A stretch of 64,000 bases of DNA from Protonemura montana (GCA_947568835.1 OX387604.1:28435351-28499350); one strand, 5' to 3'. Counted from the stretch's first letter, positions 28,167 to 42,333 are shown. A program made the numbers and translations. The notes: generated from the letters alone by a model not told the origin.

Positions 28167-29086
28167 ATGAAGGTGTAGGCTTGGCAAGTAAAGACCGCTG
28201 TCTCTTCCGAAGGACAGCGGTGCACCATCACGCTTCGTCCATTAATACCGTCCTATCAAGACAAGGCAAGCTAGAGCACGAGCTTCTTCCAAACCTCTCA
28301 AGATAATAGCGATTCCAACTATAGGGATGAACACTATGAATGGTAACCTATCCGACCTCTCACCCGGCATAAAGTTGCTCAACTTTGATCTTATCAATAG
28401 CAGTTTTATCTAACAGATCAATACTTTTTTTCTAGATTTTGTGGTTAGAAGGAAATGAAAATCTAATTTTGATATTAAAAAAAAACTGTGAATTGAGTAA
28501 AAACATGAATTCGTATTACTTAGACGTAACTCCCCGCAACAACTCTCTGCAACAACTCATAAATACAATCAAAAATAAGATAAAATCAAAGGCATTGAGT
28601 GCGGAAATAAGCTGCCAGGCCCAACGCTTACCCACATGACCCAAAGATTCTTTATTGTAAGCAAAACTTATTATAACATTCTTGTATCAACCTTCCGGGA
28701 GTCGGTTGGTTCCCTACGCTCTTGAAAGATATTTCTGAAACGACAGAACAAAGAAATATGACCAAAGTTTTGTCAAGTGTCCTTAAAAAAAAAGAAACTA
28801 AAGCCAAATATGAAGGCCCAAAAGTGCAATTGGGAATTGGGGCGAACTTTTGGACCGAACACAGTGGAATTGAATGCATTGATCGGAAACTCCCTGCAGA
28901 AAGTAGTGAATATTGAGCGTTATGGCTGAGTGGCTTAACAATAGAAGGTTGCCATCTTTACTTTACGGGAGGCTTTTGATTAAGAGGAGGCGAAGAAGGT
29001 TGTATGTGACAAACAAAAGATAATATAGTGGAGCTAGGAAATGAAATGAAACTGAACTGAACGAACCCATGGCCTGGTGGCAAAGT

Positions 29087-29105
29087 GTGGGGGGGAGGGG
29101 GGGGC
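29087..29105. repeat. G-rich tract
   Basis: gtggggggga then ggggggggcgg: near-continuous G run on the plus strand. Confidence 0.85.
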
Positions 29106-31110
29106 GGAAAATAGCGTGTCAGGCCCAATTACGAGAGGCCGGCCCAGGCGAGCATAGCAAGATGAAAGAATTGGAGCCCAACGCAAGGCGCAAGAAGCAG
29201 GAGTTTATGTTCTGCAGCTCTCTGACTCCCAGGAGCAAACATCAGTTAGCTTGGCCATTGCAAAGGAAGGGAGGAGTGATATTGACAAGAGGGCCAGTCT
29301 GGTCAACTTTTCCAACTTAATGAAGTCCCTAGCCAATATGTCTAGATGCTCTAGAACACTATTGCAATATACAACAAATAGTTATTCTTCTAAAGATATT
29401 TTTGCGGCTGAAAATAAATATACTCTGAGTAAATGTTCGTTTCGTTTTTTTCAGATTGTTGTCTGTGTTTTTCACCCAACAAAGTCTAAAGAAGCAAAGC
29501 AGTCAATATATTGACTCGACTAATATATTGACTACCGTAGTAGACATTTTTTGTGGGAAAAACATGAAACCAAGCAACGTTATAAAAATATAACACATAA
29601 TATTTATATATGCATATAAACACATATATTTTAGTCTAATATATTATTCTCGTAGGAATACGGTGTAGCCTCATTCTTCAACATAACTTTAAACACATTT
29701 TCTTGGCCAAAGCGCCATAAGATTAAATCGTAACTCATGTTAGCAGATCCTGTTGAGCCGAGTAATAAGTCACGTAGATTTGCTGTAGCCTAGTCAATTA
29801 AACAAACTTTGTTAAACATAATAACTAATTAGAGCTTTCTATTACCTGTGAAGGCGCAAAGCCAAGCGACCCCCACCTAATTTTCTATTCCACCGCTTGA
29901 AGAGCTCTCAGCGGCCAGGGGTTCCATCCAGAGAAATAAGAACAAGATGATGCAGTTGAACGGTATTTGAGACAAGACTGAGTGCTCCGTACAAAACAGC
30001 CTGCACATCGATTATTATCAGGTCATATGTGGTGTTTGCTAGCAAACTAGTGATAAATGACCCAATGCTTCGTTACTTCAAATGTTCGCATTATCGAATT
30101 CTATTGGTTTTACTCAAATAAAAGCACCGATTTTCGTCTCATGTGTGAACCGTAGCGAAAAGAGCGAGCGTTGCGGCATAAACCGTGGAATGAAAAGACC
30201 AATGAAATAGTGACACCAACACGAGAGTTGTCGAAGAGTTTTTCTCGCGATAAAGGTATGCGATAGTGTAACCATGTGATTGGGAAACTAGAGAATGCAT
30301 GTTTCGCGTTTCCCTTGAAACCCAAATCACCGTAATTGTCTCGGGAAAATCACCGTCCTGACTGAACGAGCAGCGACACAAAACAAATTATCAGCAAGAA
30401 ATCAAAGTGAAAGCCGGTTTTCTTCTTATTGCAGTAAGTCTAGTGAAAAGTGGGGTAGTGGGAAGTGAGGTGGGTGGGGGCAAGGGCGAACGGGAACTAG
30501 GAGAATATTCTTCTGCACGTCCGCATTTCCGCCCCTGAGGAGACTCGAACTGGTTTCCGAGCTGGCTATGTCATTTATCATTATCTACAACAGCACCAGT
30601 GCTATTACGAGAAGCAATACCGATAGGGCATCAGATACGCTTTTGGATAACCGATGAAATATCGGGACGTTATCCCAGAATGAGTGTATGCCATGGCGAG
30701 TAGGACCCAGCGGCAGCATGGGAGAGGGGACGTCCCTTACACTTCCATACGAGCTGCCCCAGGAATGTGAATATATGGCATGATTTGGGGCCATTGAGAG
30801 CGGGCTGTGAGCTACACCGCAGCATCCCCCAAACCTCCCAACGCTGTCGTCGACGTCGCGTTCATTGAGGTACCATCTCCACAGAAGAGTGGATAATAAG
30901 TTTATATCCTCCCTTTCTTCGGAAGAAACCATCATAAGCTAAATTCGATTTTATGTTTAGTGAATTTAAAAAGTGGTATCGCATTTTTTTCCCTTAAAAA
31001 GAGAGAGTTTATAGATAGATATTCTATTTTACCCCGCCTGGAGAGAGATGTTGGGTTTTGTAAATTTCGTTTCCCAAAGTGATTTATCAATAAAACGAAC
31101 GTGACATCGA

Positions 31111-31170
31111 TAGTGTGTGTGTGTGTGTGTGTGTGGGGGGTGGGGGGGGGGGGGGGGTGGGTGGTGAACC
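31111..31170. repeat. GT microsatellite fused to G homopolymer
   Basis: About 12 GT dinucleotides run directly into G6, T, then a G run of 16 at 31142-31157 and gtgggtggtg. It reads as AC plus C-tract on the CELF transcript strand. Confidence 0.95.
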
Positions 31171-32383
31171 CCCTCCCTTCTGCCTTGCAGTGCTATCTTG
31201 GATACATTTCCGCTGTTTCTCGAATGAAATGTTATTATCATATCAAAGAGCATCACTTTCTTTTGTCCATCATTTTATACACGCTTTGCAGAAATAAATT
31301 CCATCCTTTGAGTTCGTGGATTTAAAATGCAGCTCAGGTACTTTCTACGCGTATATTATTGTAAGGGAACTTGGGGCTTTGCGAGCAGGCTAATTGTTTT
31401 TTGTCGCACACCCCTCAATCTCCAGACAATCGATATGACGAATCCATCGGTTCTTCGGTCCATCGGTCCAGCATCCTTAGATGCTAGAAAAAGTTGGGAA
31501 ATGGTAACGAGGCTTTGGTCACCTGCCAAGTTGAAACCTTGCACTCGTCTACACCCCACCCCCGTCCCATACCAAGGTAGCTACACCTGATATACACGTG
31601 ATAGAAGCGTCGGATCAGAAGAAATCCGCCAACAACTTGCTCTGAGATTTCACGAGGAACATGAAGCCAGCGCTGGTGGAAATTGAACGATCACTGGTAA
31701 CGTTTCACGCTCGTTACAGTCCCCCCACCCACCCACCCCTCCTCCACCCCCTTCCACACCACACCTACATTGTAATTAGAGTAATAATAAACCGCGTTTG
31801 CACTGCTTTGCTTAATTATCGTTACATAACATGATTACGTGGTATTATAATGAATATCTTTAAGACTGCCACCCTTCCATTACAAAATTGAAGTTTAAAG
31901 AACAATCTTTGGGTCCAAATAGCACGGCCGACATAAGTAACAACTGAAACTTGAACTGTGTATAAGTAAATGCACAAGTTTCTTGGTTTGAAATTCATCC
32001 CAGCAATGATGGTTCTTTTTGTGCACGGTTCGTTGATATATACATGGTCTGGCGCTGTGAAATTCATTCGATTACCCGGTTTACTGCATAGCCAGCTTCT
32101 AGGGAGCTCGGCACTACTAAATCTAACCTGCTTGTGCTAGTGTAGTATGCGGCAAAGACATGGGATGTTAAATTAGGCTCACTGAGATTGGTACGCCAAC
32201 TCGGCGAGAAAACCATTTTCCTGCGCTGCTTGTGGAAATGGTTGTGAACTGGGAAAATTAACTTCATTACTCGATCGCGTACAAGTTCCAGCGTTAACGT
32301 GCTGTTTTTCCAACGAAATCAACTGAACATGATTTAAACGAATGAAATGTAACAATTTCCTCGAACATACTCAATTTTTCCAT

Positions 32384-32433
32384 TTCCCACTTTTCCCACT
32401 TTTTCCACGTTTTCCACGTTTTCCACGTTTTCC
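32384..32433. repeat. 9-10-bp pyrimidine-rich tandem repeat
   Basis: Copies of TTTTCCACG and TTTTCCCAC; the last three TTTTCCACG units are perfect. Confidence 0.9.
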
Positions 32434-32765
32434 ATTCCAATATTCGTGATATCGACAAAAAGGATAGCAAGGGCGGCCGCTGCACTTGGCGGCAACAAAC
32501 AGATAGAAATCGGAAAAATGTGTTTACTGCGTAGCAAAGGTTTTGGATTACGATGATTACTTCGCGAGATAACTTTCCAATACAAAATATTTTAGTTTCA
32601 TGGAATGTGCCTGTCTGCAACATCGAAAAAGCTATTAAATTCCTCCTGGCCACAATCAAAAGATCTATCTAGTAAAGAACGCTCCACGCCCCATTCCCTT
32701 CCGACATCTCTTCACGCCAATTCACCCAAAAAAGGAAGCCACGGAAGCCGGACAAAAAGTTGGGA

Positions 32766-34010
32766 GTCCAGGACTCATGGCTCAGGATACAGATCCAGGA
32801 CTCATGGCTCAGGATGCAGATCCAGGACTCATGGCTCAGGATACAGATCCAGGACTCATGGCTCAGGATGCAGATCCAGGACTCATGGCTCAGGATACAG
32901 ATCCAGGACTCATGGCTCAGGATGCAGATCCAGGACTCATGGCTCAGGATGCAGATCCAGGACTCATGGCTCAGGATGCAGATCCAGGACTCATGGCTCA
33001 GGATACAGATCCAGGACTCATGGCTCAGGATGCAGATCCAGGACTCATGGCTCAGGATGCAGATCCAGGACTCATGGCTCAGGATGCAGATCCAGGACTC
33101 ATGGCTCAGGATGCAGATCCAGGACTCATGGCTCAGGATACAGATCCAGGACTCATGGCTCAGGATGCAGATCCAGGACTCATGGCTCAGGATGCAGATC
33201 CAGGACTCATGGCTCAGGATACAGATCCAGGACTCATGGCTCAGGATGCAGGTCCAGGACTCATGGCTCAGGATGCAGATCCAGGACTCATGGCTCAGGA
33301 TACAGATCCAGGACTCATGGCTCAGGATGCAGATCCAGGACTCGTGGCTCAGGATACAGATCCAGGACTCATGGCTCAGGATGCAGGTCCAGGACTCATG
33401 GCTCAGGATGCAGATCCAGGACTCATGGCTCAGGATGCAGATCCTGGACTCATGGCTCAGGATGCAGATCCAGGACTCATGGCTCAGGATGCAGATCCAG
33501 GACTCATGGCTCAGGATGCAGATCCAGGACTCATGGCTCAGGATGCAGATCCAGGACTCATGGCTCAGGATACAGATCCAGGACTCATGGCTCAGGATGC
33601 AGATCCAGGACTCATGGCTCAGGATGCAGATCCAGGACTCATGGCTCAGGATGCAGATCCAGGACTCATGGCTCAGGATGCAGATCCAGGACTCATGGCT
33701 CAGGATGCAGATCCAGGACTCATGGCTCAGGATGCAGATCCTGGACTCATGGCTCAGGATACAGATCCAGGACTCATGGCTCAGGATACAGATCCTGGAC
33801 TCATGGCTCAGGATACAGATCCAGGACTCATGGCTCAGGATGCAGATCCAGGACTCATGGCTCAGGATACAGATCCAGGACTCATGGCTCAGGATGCAGG
33901 TCCAGGACTCATGGCTCAGGATGCAGATCCAGGACTCATGGCTCAGGATGCAGATCCAGGACTCATGGCTCAGGATTCAGATCCAGGACTCGTGGCTCAG
34001 GATTCAGGAC
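32766..34010. repeat. 27-bp tandem array, about 46 copies (1.25 kb)
   Basis: Unit of 27 bp comprising ggactcatggctcagga then tgcagatcca or tacagatcca. Variants include gcaggtcca, gatcctgg, ctcgtggc and, at the right end, gattcag. As 27 is a multiple of 3 and the unit has no plus-strand stop, all three plus frames stay open, reading 9-residue repeats SRTHGSGCR, QDSWLRMQI and MAQDADPGL. That three unrelated peptides are equally open argues against coding. Confidence 0.98.
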
Positions 34011-34860
34011 GCAGAATTCAGGAACGCGTTCTCTGCGCAGTCCCTTCGTGGCTTTGTGTCAAATGAAGTAAAACTATATTGCATTTTCGCTCCATTGCTC
34101 TAGATTGCTCTAGATTGCTCTCGCATTGATCTCGCATTGCCAATGTTATTTTGTTTAATGTTTAGAGATATTCTCCATTGCTGTGTGGACCGGAGCGACA
34201 AAAAAAAACAATGTTAAACGGAGATTAGAGGAAATAGACAAGAAAATGGTAATTATGGCAAATGAATGAAATTGAGCGTTGTCCTAGTGGAAGCAACAAT
34301 TAACTATCGATCAAGTATTGTTTACGTTCCTCTCTTGAAGCTTAGGCGTAAGAAACGGCGCAAATCTTTGGCCAACTGGAAAACTTTGACGGTATGAGGT
34401 ATAAGAAGTCGAATTTTTTCCGAGCACAGCGCCCCAAAAGCAGGTCTTGAGATAATGATGTTGATTGATGAATAAATTAGATTTAAATTTCAGTCCCTTT
34501 CTTTGTCTAGTCATCGTTGAGAAGTATACGAAGCTGTAGAAAAATGTGTACAGCTGAAGAAAATGAATAATTTATCAGGCCCCGTTGCTGGATAGTGGAT
34601 ATAAGGATTTGATTTTGTGTGAGCAAGCATTACCTTTAATAGCGATTCCTTTCTTTTCTAATGTTAATTTGTAGACAACTTAAATCAATCTTTCGATTCA
34701 ACGAAGAAGAAAAGGAGGTTAAAGACGTGAAAAACGCAAGAGATCCTCCCCTTCTGCCACTAATCTAGCTCTTGCCTCGTTCACCCGCAGAACTTTTCGA
34801 AAATAAAAAATAAAAAGAATAAAAGTCCACAACGACTTAAAATATATTATTCTTACATAA

Positions 34861-35105
34861 AGCTATTAAAGTTCTGTGCAATATCTTGGTTACAAATTCG
34901 ATTTACAGTATGGTGCCATGTACAGCGAGAACTCCACTTATGTACCAAAAGTTTCCCTCGTCAAAAAACGTCAAGAATAATTTATCGTAAGGTACAAAAG
35001 AAAAATATTATTCGAGCTGCTGGTAGAGCTATTAAAGTTTGCACCATAACTAAAGAACAATTACGATACAGTGCCACGTGACTAGTTATAAAACCCGGCT
35101 CCCTC
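34861..35105. repeat. Diverged direct duplication, period about 166 bp
   Basis: agctattaaagtt at 34861 recurs at 35027, and downstream tracts correspond loosely (aattcgatttacagtatggtgc against aattacgatacagtgcc, written here as short pieces of each copy). It appears to be an old tandem duplication of non-coding sequence. Confidence 0.55.
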
Positions 35106-36642
35106 TTAGAGGGAACTGGAAAATATACCGCGAGCGATAATAGCTACTTATTTGAAACAAGTTCTGGAGTTCAGGCCCGTTGGGTCTTTCGTTATTGTCA
35201 AAAATATTAAAGAAAACAGATCGCCAATTTCACGCAGCGTATTACACTAAACTTATTCGACCACGAAGACTCCGCATTTCCCACTTTTATCTAGAATTAT
35301 TGTCAAGCACACTTGTTGCAGTTTTCAAATTATCACTGGCTAAAGTGGATCTGTAGAAAACACAGAGAGCGGCTAGAGAGAAATTTCACCAAGCTTTTTC
35401 AGGGTTCTTCCAGAATGTTCCTGTTTTCCTAAGCAGGTAAAGCGATTCTCCATATTCAACCCTTAGCGTTAAATGTGCAAAAACTTTTACCCTCCCTTCT
35501 CTCAACTGTCATTTCAGTTTTAGAACCTAAAATATTAAAACTCTTTCCAAAATTAAGGTTAAGTTTGCCGGAGGTGCTATATATAACCTAGTACACCTGT
35601 CTTTGACATTGATTAATTACGGCCACATGCCGCAATAACAAATTTCAGGAAATAAAATACATATTTGATTCAAAAACAAGTTATTCGAAGTACACATAAA
35701 TCAAATAGGAGCCAAGGGGTTCGACATGTTACGTCAAACATTTAAAAGTATATGTATGTAAAACTTCATAAAGTTTTATACTTTGCTAACTCGAACACAT
35801 TGATTTGGTTTATTTCATTTAACTTCTATCATAAAACGAATAGAAATAAATTTACCCTGACAAGGTTAATACCAAGCAATGTATACCAATATCTACATAG
35901 TAGACATTGTTGGCTTGTTTGTACCTTCATCTAACAGGGCTTTAAGTTGACCACGCGTAAAAGCTATTTTGTTTGTGTCAATTTAGATCATGCAGGGAAT
36001 ACGGTTATTTCCAGATTCCTCGTTTCCCATGGGAGCCCGGAGTCGGATCGATGCGACTATCTTTCCAATAAGCCATAATATCCGGCTAGAATACCACGAA
36101 GATAGCAGTCGTTGCAATGTCGTAGTCGCTCGCAGTCGCTCGTACCCTCTCTCCCCCACACAGCTAGCCCCTATACAGTATACAAGAAACGGAACTCTCT
36201 CTCTCCAACTCCCAAGTCTAAAACTCCCAAAGTCCCAGCCCACAACGCCCACCTACCAAGCAATTGCCAAATCCACTACACAATTATTATTATTAAGGAA
36301 TAACAGAGCGACGGGTTTCAGATTTGACTCCAGTACTTTACCACGGCGAATAGCCGCACATAAAAGGAGCAGTGCTAATAAATTGAGCGCAAGTCACCCA
36401 GGACTTCAGAGCCAGCTGCACCCTACAGTTCGGCTTCTTTAGTGCAAAGCTGCAGCGACGCTCAGGGCAACCGTGCGCGATAGTACGACGGTAAATTGCA
36501 GACAAGAAGGGATTTCCGACCGAGAAAGTGAAGAATTAACGCGATACAGCGTGGTCCCAGTAAGACACGCTCTAATTGCTTGGTGGGTTGGCCCGACCCA
36601 AACTTTTGTGCCTGCCGCGGGGGGATGGGTGGCGCGGGGTGT

Positions 36643-36662
36643 GGGGGGGGGGGGGGGGGGGG
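36643..36662. repeat. G homopolymer (20)
   Basis: Twenty uninterrupted G on the plus strand after gcggggtgt. Confidence 0.95.
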
Positions 36663-36979
36663 TAGCATAAAGTGTTGGATTTGTGTGGTTGACAGACAGT
36701 GATGTAATTCGATAAATGTGGGCGGAGATATCCCACCGAACCGAACATTCGTTTTTGAACCGTAAACCGATTTCGAAGAAAAGAAGAGATATGGAATTAT
36801 TTAAGACGAGGCTGTTTGACATGCGATTGCGATTAGACTTAGGATTTGGAACAATTCAAAGCCCCTTGAATTCAATGTTCCATGAAACGTATTCCCGCTG
36901 CATCCTTGAAGCTTTGTAGCACATGATATTTTTAGGTAAACTGTTTCAATCTCCCGTTAATATAATCTAATTAGTGTCA

Positions 36980-37002
36980 CCCCCCCCCCCCCCCCCCCCC
37001 CC
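36980..37002. repeat. C homopolymer (23)
   Basis: Twenty-three uninterrupted C on the plus strand, about 320 bases from the G20 tract, in the opposite polarity. Confidence 0.95.
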
Positions 37003-37171
37003 TCCACTCCTACTAAACAAGGTCATATTTACGGCGACCTTGAGGCTGGCATTGAGACTGACCTTCAAGTTGACCTTCAAGTTGACCTTGAGACCGCGTG
37101 AACGATCGACTATTGGGGAAAATGTACTGCTTTACAAATATTCACCAAAATAAGACAAAAAAACCAAGCAA

Positions 37172-37216
37172 GTTGTCGGATTGTTGTCGGATTGTTGTCG
37201 GATTGTTGTCGGATTG
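37172..37216. repeat. 11-bp tandem repeat, 4 copies
   Basis: Perfect copies of GTTGTCGGATT. Confidence 0.95.
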
Positions 37217-37290
37217 TTGACGTGGATGACCTTTCATACCCTGGGGGATTAATATGCACCTGTTTATGAGTCTGAGGTACGCAATGCTAT

Positions 37291-37541
37291 GCAGTGTCGG
37301 GTAGTGTCGGGTAGTGTCGGGTAGTGTCGGGTAGTGTCGGGTAGTGTCGGGTAGTGTCGGGTAGTGTCGGGTAGTGTCGGGTAGTGTCGGGTAGTGTCGG
37401 GTAGTGTCGGGTAGTGTCGGGTAGTGTCGGGTAGTGTCGGGTAGTGTCGGGTAGTGTCGGGTAGTGTCGGGTAGTGTCGGGTAGTGTCGGGTAGTGTCGG
37501 GTAGTGTCGGGTAGTGTCGGGTAGTGTCGGGTAGTGTCGGG
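37291..37541. repeat. 10-bp tandem array, 25 copies
   Basis: Unit GTAGTGTCGG, perfect for 250 bp except the first copy (gcagtgtcgg). Minus-strand frames reading TRHYPTLPD repeats are artefacts. Confidence 0.98.
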
Positions 37542-38249
37542 TATGTACGCACCAACATGATGCAGCAGTGGAGTGAGGCGGCAGGGAATTCGAGGAAGTC
37601 TGGGAGGGAAAAAACTGCGCGCACAAATTCAAGAGTGAGAAAGGCAACGGAAACATTCTTAAAGATGAATTGCTCACATAAGGGAAAACAAGTTTCCGTT
37701 CAGCTTTCAAAAAAGTAGACTCATAGAACTGATTTTGCTATAAACAAACGAATAATTCAACTGTGAACGGTACATTTGAAAACGATTTTCTAAAAAAATA
37801 AAGAAAAAAGAAATAATAAAAAAAGAAAGAAAAAAAAAAAAAGAAAATACAGAATGAAGGTAAAGTATATTACATCGTATAATAAACTACACTTTGAGTA
37901 AATTTTACATGCACATAGTCATTGATCATGGTTTATAGGTGCATTACCATGTCTCGGGTGGGGAATCGAGATCGTTACCTATTTTTTATTTGTGAGCGAA
38001 CAGATAAATCAATGTGGTTTTGGAGTGACAGGTTTGGGCAGCAATGCCCCAAAGAGATGCGTAAAATATCATTTTCCATTTAGTTCGTGCGGTAACACTG
38101 ATCAGCAAAGAAAATCGAATATTTTAAAACCATTAGAAAAAAAAAATGAAAACGGAGCCAGGAAGGAAATTACATGGGCGTAACCCGCGGGCAGTCGTTG
38201 CTTTAGCTCAGTAGAGAGTGGTTGGGAAGGAGGGGTGAGAGGGGTGAGA

Positions 38250-38264
38250 GGGGGGGGGGGGGGG
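38250..38264. repeat. G homopolymer (15)
   Basis: Preceded by three gaggggtga-type G-rich segments on the plus strand. Confidence 0.94.
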
Positions 38265-39548
38265 CTGATAGTGACCGAATTTTCGTCGTTTTTTTTTCAT
38301 CGCAGTTCTTTAGAGGCCAATTAGACCTTCAAGGAACAATTGATTGGGAGGCATCCAAATTGCGCAGAAATTTCACAAGCATTTTTTTCACCGGTCGCTT
38401 TTTACATGGGTTAAAGTATGTTTTGCCAATTTAAGTATTATCTAGCCCTTCATTTTTAGTAAAAAAAATTATAAATTAATTAATGGGTTGGGGCGCATAA
38501 ACATCATCTTAAAGGAAAATAATAACTACCATTTACCATCTTCAAACAAACCGAAAAAAAAACCCACTCAATTTGATGAGCTCTTACGTACACAGATTTA
38601 TTATTTGATTGCCTTCCCACTGTGGTTGAGTAAATCGACTGGCTGTGAAAGATCAATTTTACACTGAATATAATTCTATCAAGTGATTTTATCAAATACT
38701 ATTCAAAGAAATTCTTACAAGGGGAAATGTTTCTAAGAACTGCATCAAGATTTTGCAGGTTGCAACGCAGAGTAAAAGATACGAATCGACGAGCTTTTGC
38801 AATCGGCACGGTAAATGAGAGAATAAAAATACCGAGAAATAAACGATCAATCTAGCAATCAATAAAACAAATTGCTATTAACCAGTTGCAATCAAAAGAC
38901 GCATTCATTTTAATAATTCAATATTTTATTTGCAGTCGAGTAAATCTTCGTCGCGATAAAAGCGAAGAGTCGTCTATAGAATAAAATTGCTTAGCATAAT
39001 TTTCCAGGACGGAGATGAGAAGTCGAAGAATGATTATTTTCAAGTGCGAGCAAATGTAGACGCTTCATTTAGCAGAGATGATGCTTCTGGAGTTGCCAGG
39101 CCTGTTTGAGCATCCTGCTAGTCAAGGTTTGCACACATCCTGAGAACACTCTCAAAGTTCAATCAAATATACTCAAAGTAATAGGCACGGTAATAGAAAA
39201 ATGAAAAATTCATACAAAGAAAGAACATTTTTTCCCTCGAGGCTCGAACTAAGGCCCATTATTCCTTACCAATTAAGTTTCATAGCAGAAAGAAACGTTC
39301 AGGAATTTGGAAACATTCTGTTTTGTTACTTTACGCGTCAAGTATACTATCAAATGTATTGATCTTATTTTTCTTTCGTTTTTCCGAGTCGACTGGAGCC
39401 TATAGATTGAATAAGAGTGTAAATCAAAAATATGTTTTTCCCGAAATATGAGTGGAATGGTTTCCCAAGTTTTTGTTCGGGCCAAGCTCGAAGTTAGCAT
39501 GCGGCATGCTGAGCATACAGTTTAGTTGAATCGATCAATCGGTAGTCG

Positions 39549-39587
39549 GCACCCGTGACCCGCACCCGTGACCCGCACCCGTGACCC
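39549..39587. repeat. 13-bp tandem repeat, 3 copies
   Basis: Three perfect copies of GCACCCGTGACCC. Confidence 0.95.
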
Positions 39588-41319
39588 AAAACAAAACACT
39601 CGGTAAGAAAAAAAGCGAAGATAACAAGACAAATTGTTGGAAATTCTTGTAAAAATAAAGACACTTAGGCCACTGTGGTAGGTAGTGAGCAAGTTAGGTT
39701 AAATACGCCAGATTTAAACTTTATTTTTATTTGTTGTAAAATCAAAAAGTTGATGCTCTGGGTACTGCTTTGGGATTGTAAAATAGGTGTCAGTATGTAT
39801 TGAAAAATACAGTAAGTCCTGGATAGCGGGCTCTTTGGGAACTTAATAAACTTTGGGTACTCTGGGCACTTAAGCACTTTAGGCGTTTTGAAAACTTTTG
39901 AGATTTTTATAGACTTTGGGATTTTTGGGGAACTATGGGGAACTTTGAGAGCTTTAGGCACTAAGGTCGCTTTCGCCATGCTCACCCCATTCCGACGTCT
40001 AACTGCGCTGCAGCCACGTACCAACTTGCTCGGAAACTTCCCACCGATTGATTCTTCGGAAGTAGATTGAAAATTGCAGCCATCGAAATTCAGACTCACG
40101 TCTCATGTGCGCTTATTTTCCTCATGACGAACTTATATCCATAATTTCAAATTACCTTCATCCCTTTATGCGCATAGGTATATCTATAGAGATCCTAATA
40201 CTTCTGCCAGACTAGTTTTATAAGACACGACTTTATTATATCATTACCCAGTTTATTGTATAATGAAGAAGTATATATTCATCCAATAAAACCGGGAAAT
40301 GCAATGCCGTGCGCATTTACCTCAGAGTAAAATTTTATCGTCGCATTATAGCCAGAGCTATTTGAAATACTAAATTGTCGCTTAGGACCATATAAACGAT
40401 TGATTTTCCTAAGAGCTTCGTGAAAAACACGTCGTTAGCGGGCAGTTTCGCACGAGTTTATTGCACTTGCCTCCTAAATTGGCGATAACAATTTTTAAGG
40501 TACAGCCAATTTGTAGATCCGTTTCTAAAGGGACAAGAAAATTCGCTTAGATGCGGTTATTTTTGCAGCTATTAGCAATATTGGTAACGGTAATGTAAAA
40601 CATCTCAGCCAACATGAAAGCCAAGCGCTTCTGCAGCTAAAACAGAGTGGCTCGATCAAAATGAAACCACCCTTTAAACGCGTAAAGCAATAAAGTCTAG
40701 TTCTTTACACTCTTTGTTTGAGGAATCAACCATTTTGTGTGGTCAGGTGGAACGTACGTGCATAATATGAGCTTGCTCAATTACCGTACAATTTCCAACT
40801 TTGATGTTGATAAAACCACGTGATAGTCGAGCTGTTGAAACACTCGTGAATAAATTAAGTTTCGTGTAATATTGGCACACAGATATTTAAATTATTTAAG
40901 AAGTGTTCATGTGTTTGAAACAAAGGATTCAATTCAACGTAAGCCAGCAGAATTGAGGCTATTACAAAAGTAGAAGCAGGACGGCCGCTAGCCAAAGGAA
41001 CGTAGCGTAACACGTGTAAATACACACAAATATGGAACATTATAGTGCACACAGAGACACAGTGTAGTTAATGAGATCCCGTATGAGTACTTCCCAGTTG
41101 ACTGGAAAAGATGTAGAGAGAAGAATAATAATCATATTGTATTATATTCTCGAGGTAATTTTAGAGAGCCTTTGTCCACGCGTTTGGAGGGTACTCTAGG
41201 GCCCAGGTGATATTATGGTAACCTTCTTCTTGTAAGCAGTACCAACCTCCACATATTATGCGCGGTATGTGTACTGGCTGGCAGGCATTGTCAGGTAAGC
41301 TCTAGGTATAGACCACGGA

Positions 41320-41480
41320 CGGGGACGGCGTCGGCAGCGGCGGCGACGCCTCACCATGGCAACCGCCTGTTGGCGACGCCAGGCTACGGCGTCGTCACAT
41401 AGGTAGGTAGCGTCGCGACGCCAGTATCGGGCGACGCTCCTAAACGTCGGGACCCGTCAATTTATGTCCGACGCCGATCG
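41320..41480. repeat. GC-rich GACGCC/GGCGTC island with X-box-like site
   Basis: Roughly 160 bases rich in gacgcc, ggcgtcg and gcgacgc in both orientations. CTCACCATGGCAAC at 41350-41363 matches the RFX X-box consensus at 13 of 14 positions. It is the longest of the CpG-rich islands in the window and has no open frame of note. Confidence 0.7.
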
Positions 41481-42320
41481 GCTGGTAGCGTAGACCCTGG
41501 CCGCAGGAATTCGAATGCGAGTTGGAAAAGCGGGTTTCCAGGTGGAAGTCAAATCGCACATCCATACTCGTGTTGCTTCACATCTCCGTTGCTTTTTTTG
41601 TTTTGTTTGCCGTTTTTTTTTTTTGTGCCGGCCTTTGCGTTCAATAATGTACGAGTCCCATTGGGATGTGGAAACTTGATTAGAAATAGGGAAAAAAAGG
41701 GGAACAAACTGGGCGATGATTGATAACAATTTTTGGAATAATTTTCGCACCTAATCAAGGAAGCGCGCAGAGAAGAGAAACATTTTTTTTTATGTCTAGA
41801 TTTTTAATAACAACACGTGTTTTAATTTGCCAGTGATTTCCCTGGTCAGATAATACTGGCATAAACATGCTATGTTTGAATAGAGTTGTAGGCATGTGTA
41901 TGCTCTGTTAGCATGCGTTTGGTGCGTGTGTGCGGAAACAGATCTGGCTACACTAGCGTTCAGCGAGTTGTGACAGTGTTTGGGAGGCAAAACAATCCTC
42001 TAGGAAATAATGCACTTTATAACAAGGCTTTGAGAGCAAGTTGAATAATGAATCTCAGGCGTAAGTTTTCTACTGACAATTGCCAGCGGAAAGCACCCAG
42101 CTTGTTTGACTTCCATGCGTGTATTTGGCAGGCTCCATTAAATAGTGCGATCATTTATCACAGCTCCAAATCAAAATTGAAAAGCAGTGGAGCTTTCTTA
42201 TTCAGATCTTTCGAAATAGAAAGACAGTGGAATGAAATAGAATTGAATGCATTTGCAAGGTATAGAAAGACTTGTTGGCGGTGACGGTTGGTGAGTGGGT
42301 GGGAGAGAGGTACGGCGGTT

Positions 42321-42333
42321 GGGGGGGGGGGGG
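42321..42333. repeat. G homopolymer (13)
   Basis: Uninterrupted plus-strand G run after acggcggtt. Confidence 0.94.

Noticed and set aside
32605..34103. Three plus-strand frames of 429-488 codons
   Set aside because: All three frames of one 27-bp repeat are open, so openness carries no information about coding.
35990..36442. 150-codon plus-strand open frame starting MQGIRLFPDS
   Set aside because: Not repeat-derived, but I recognise no domain, no splice or promoter context, and it overlaps another frame. Treated as chance.
39665..40099. 144-codon minus-strand open frame with a Lys/Pro-rich middle
   Set aside because: The middle corresponds to degenerate repeats of actttggg-like sequence. 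No homology recognised.
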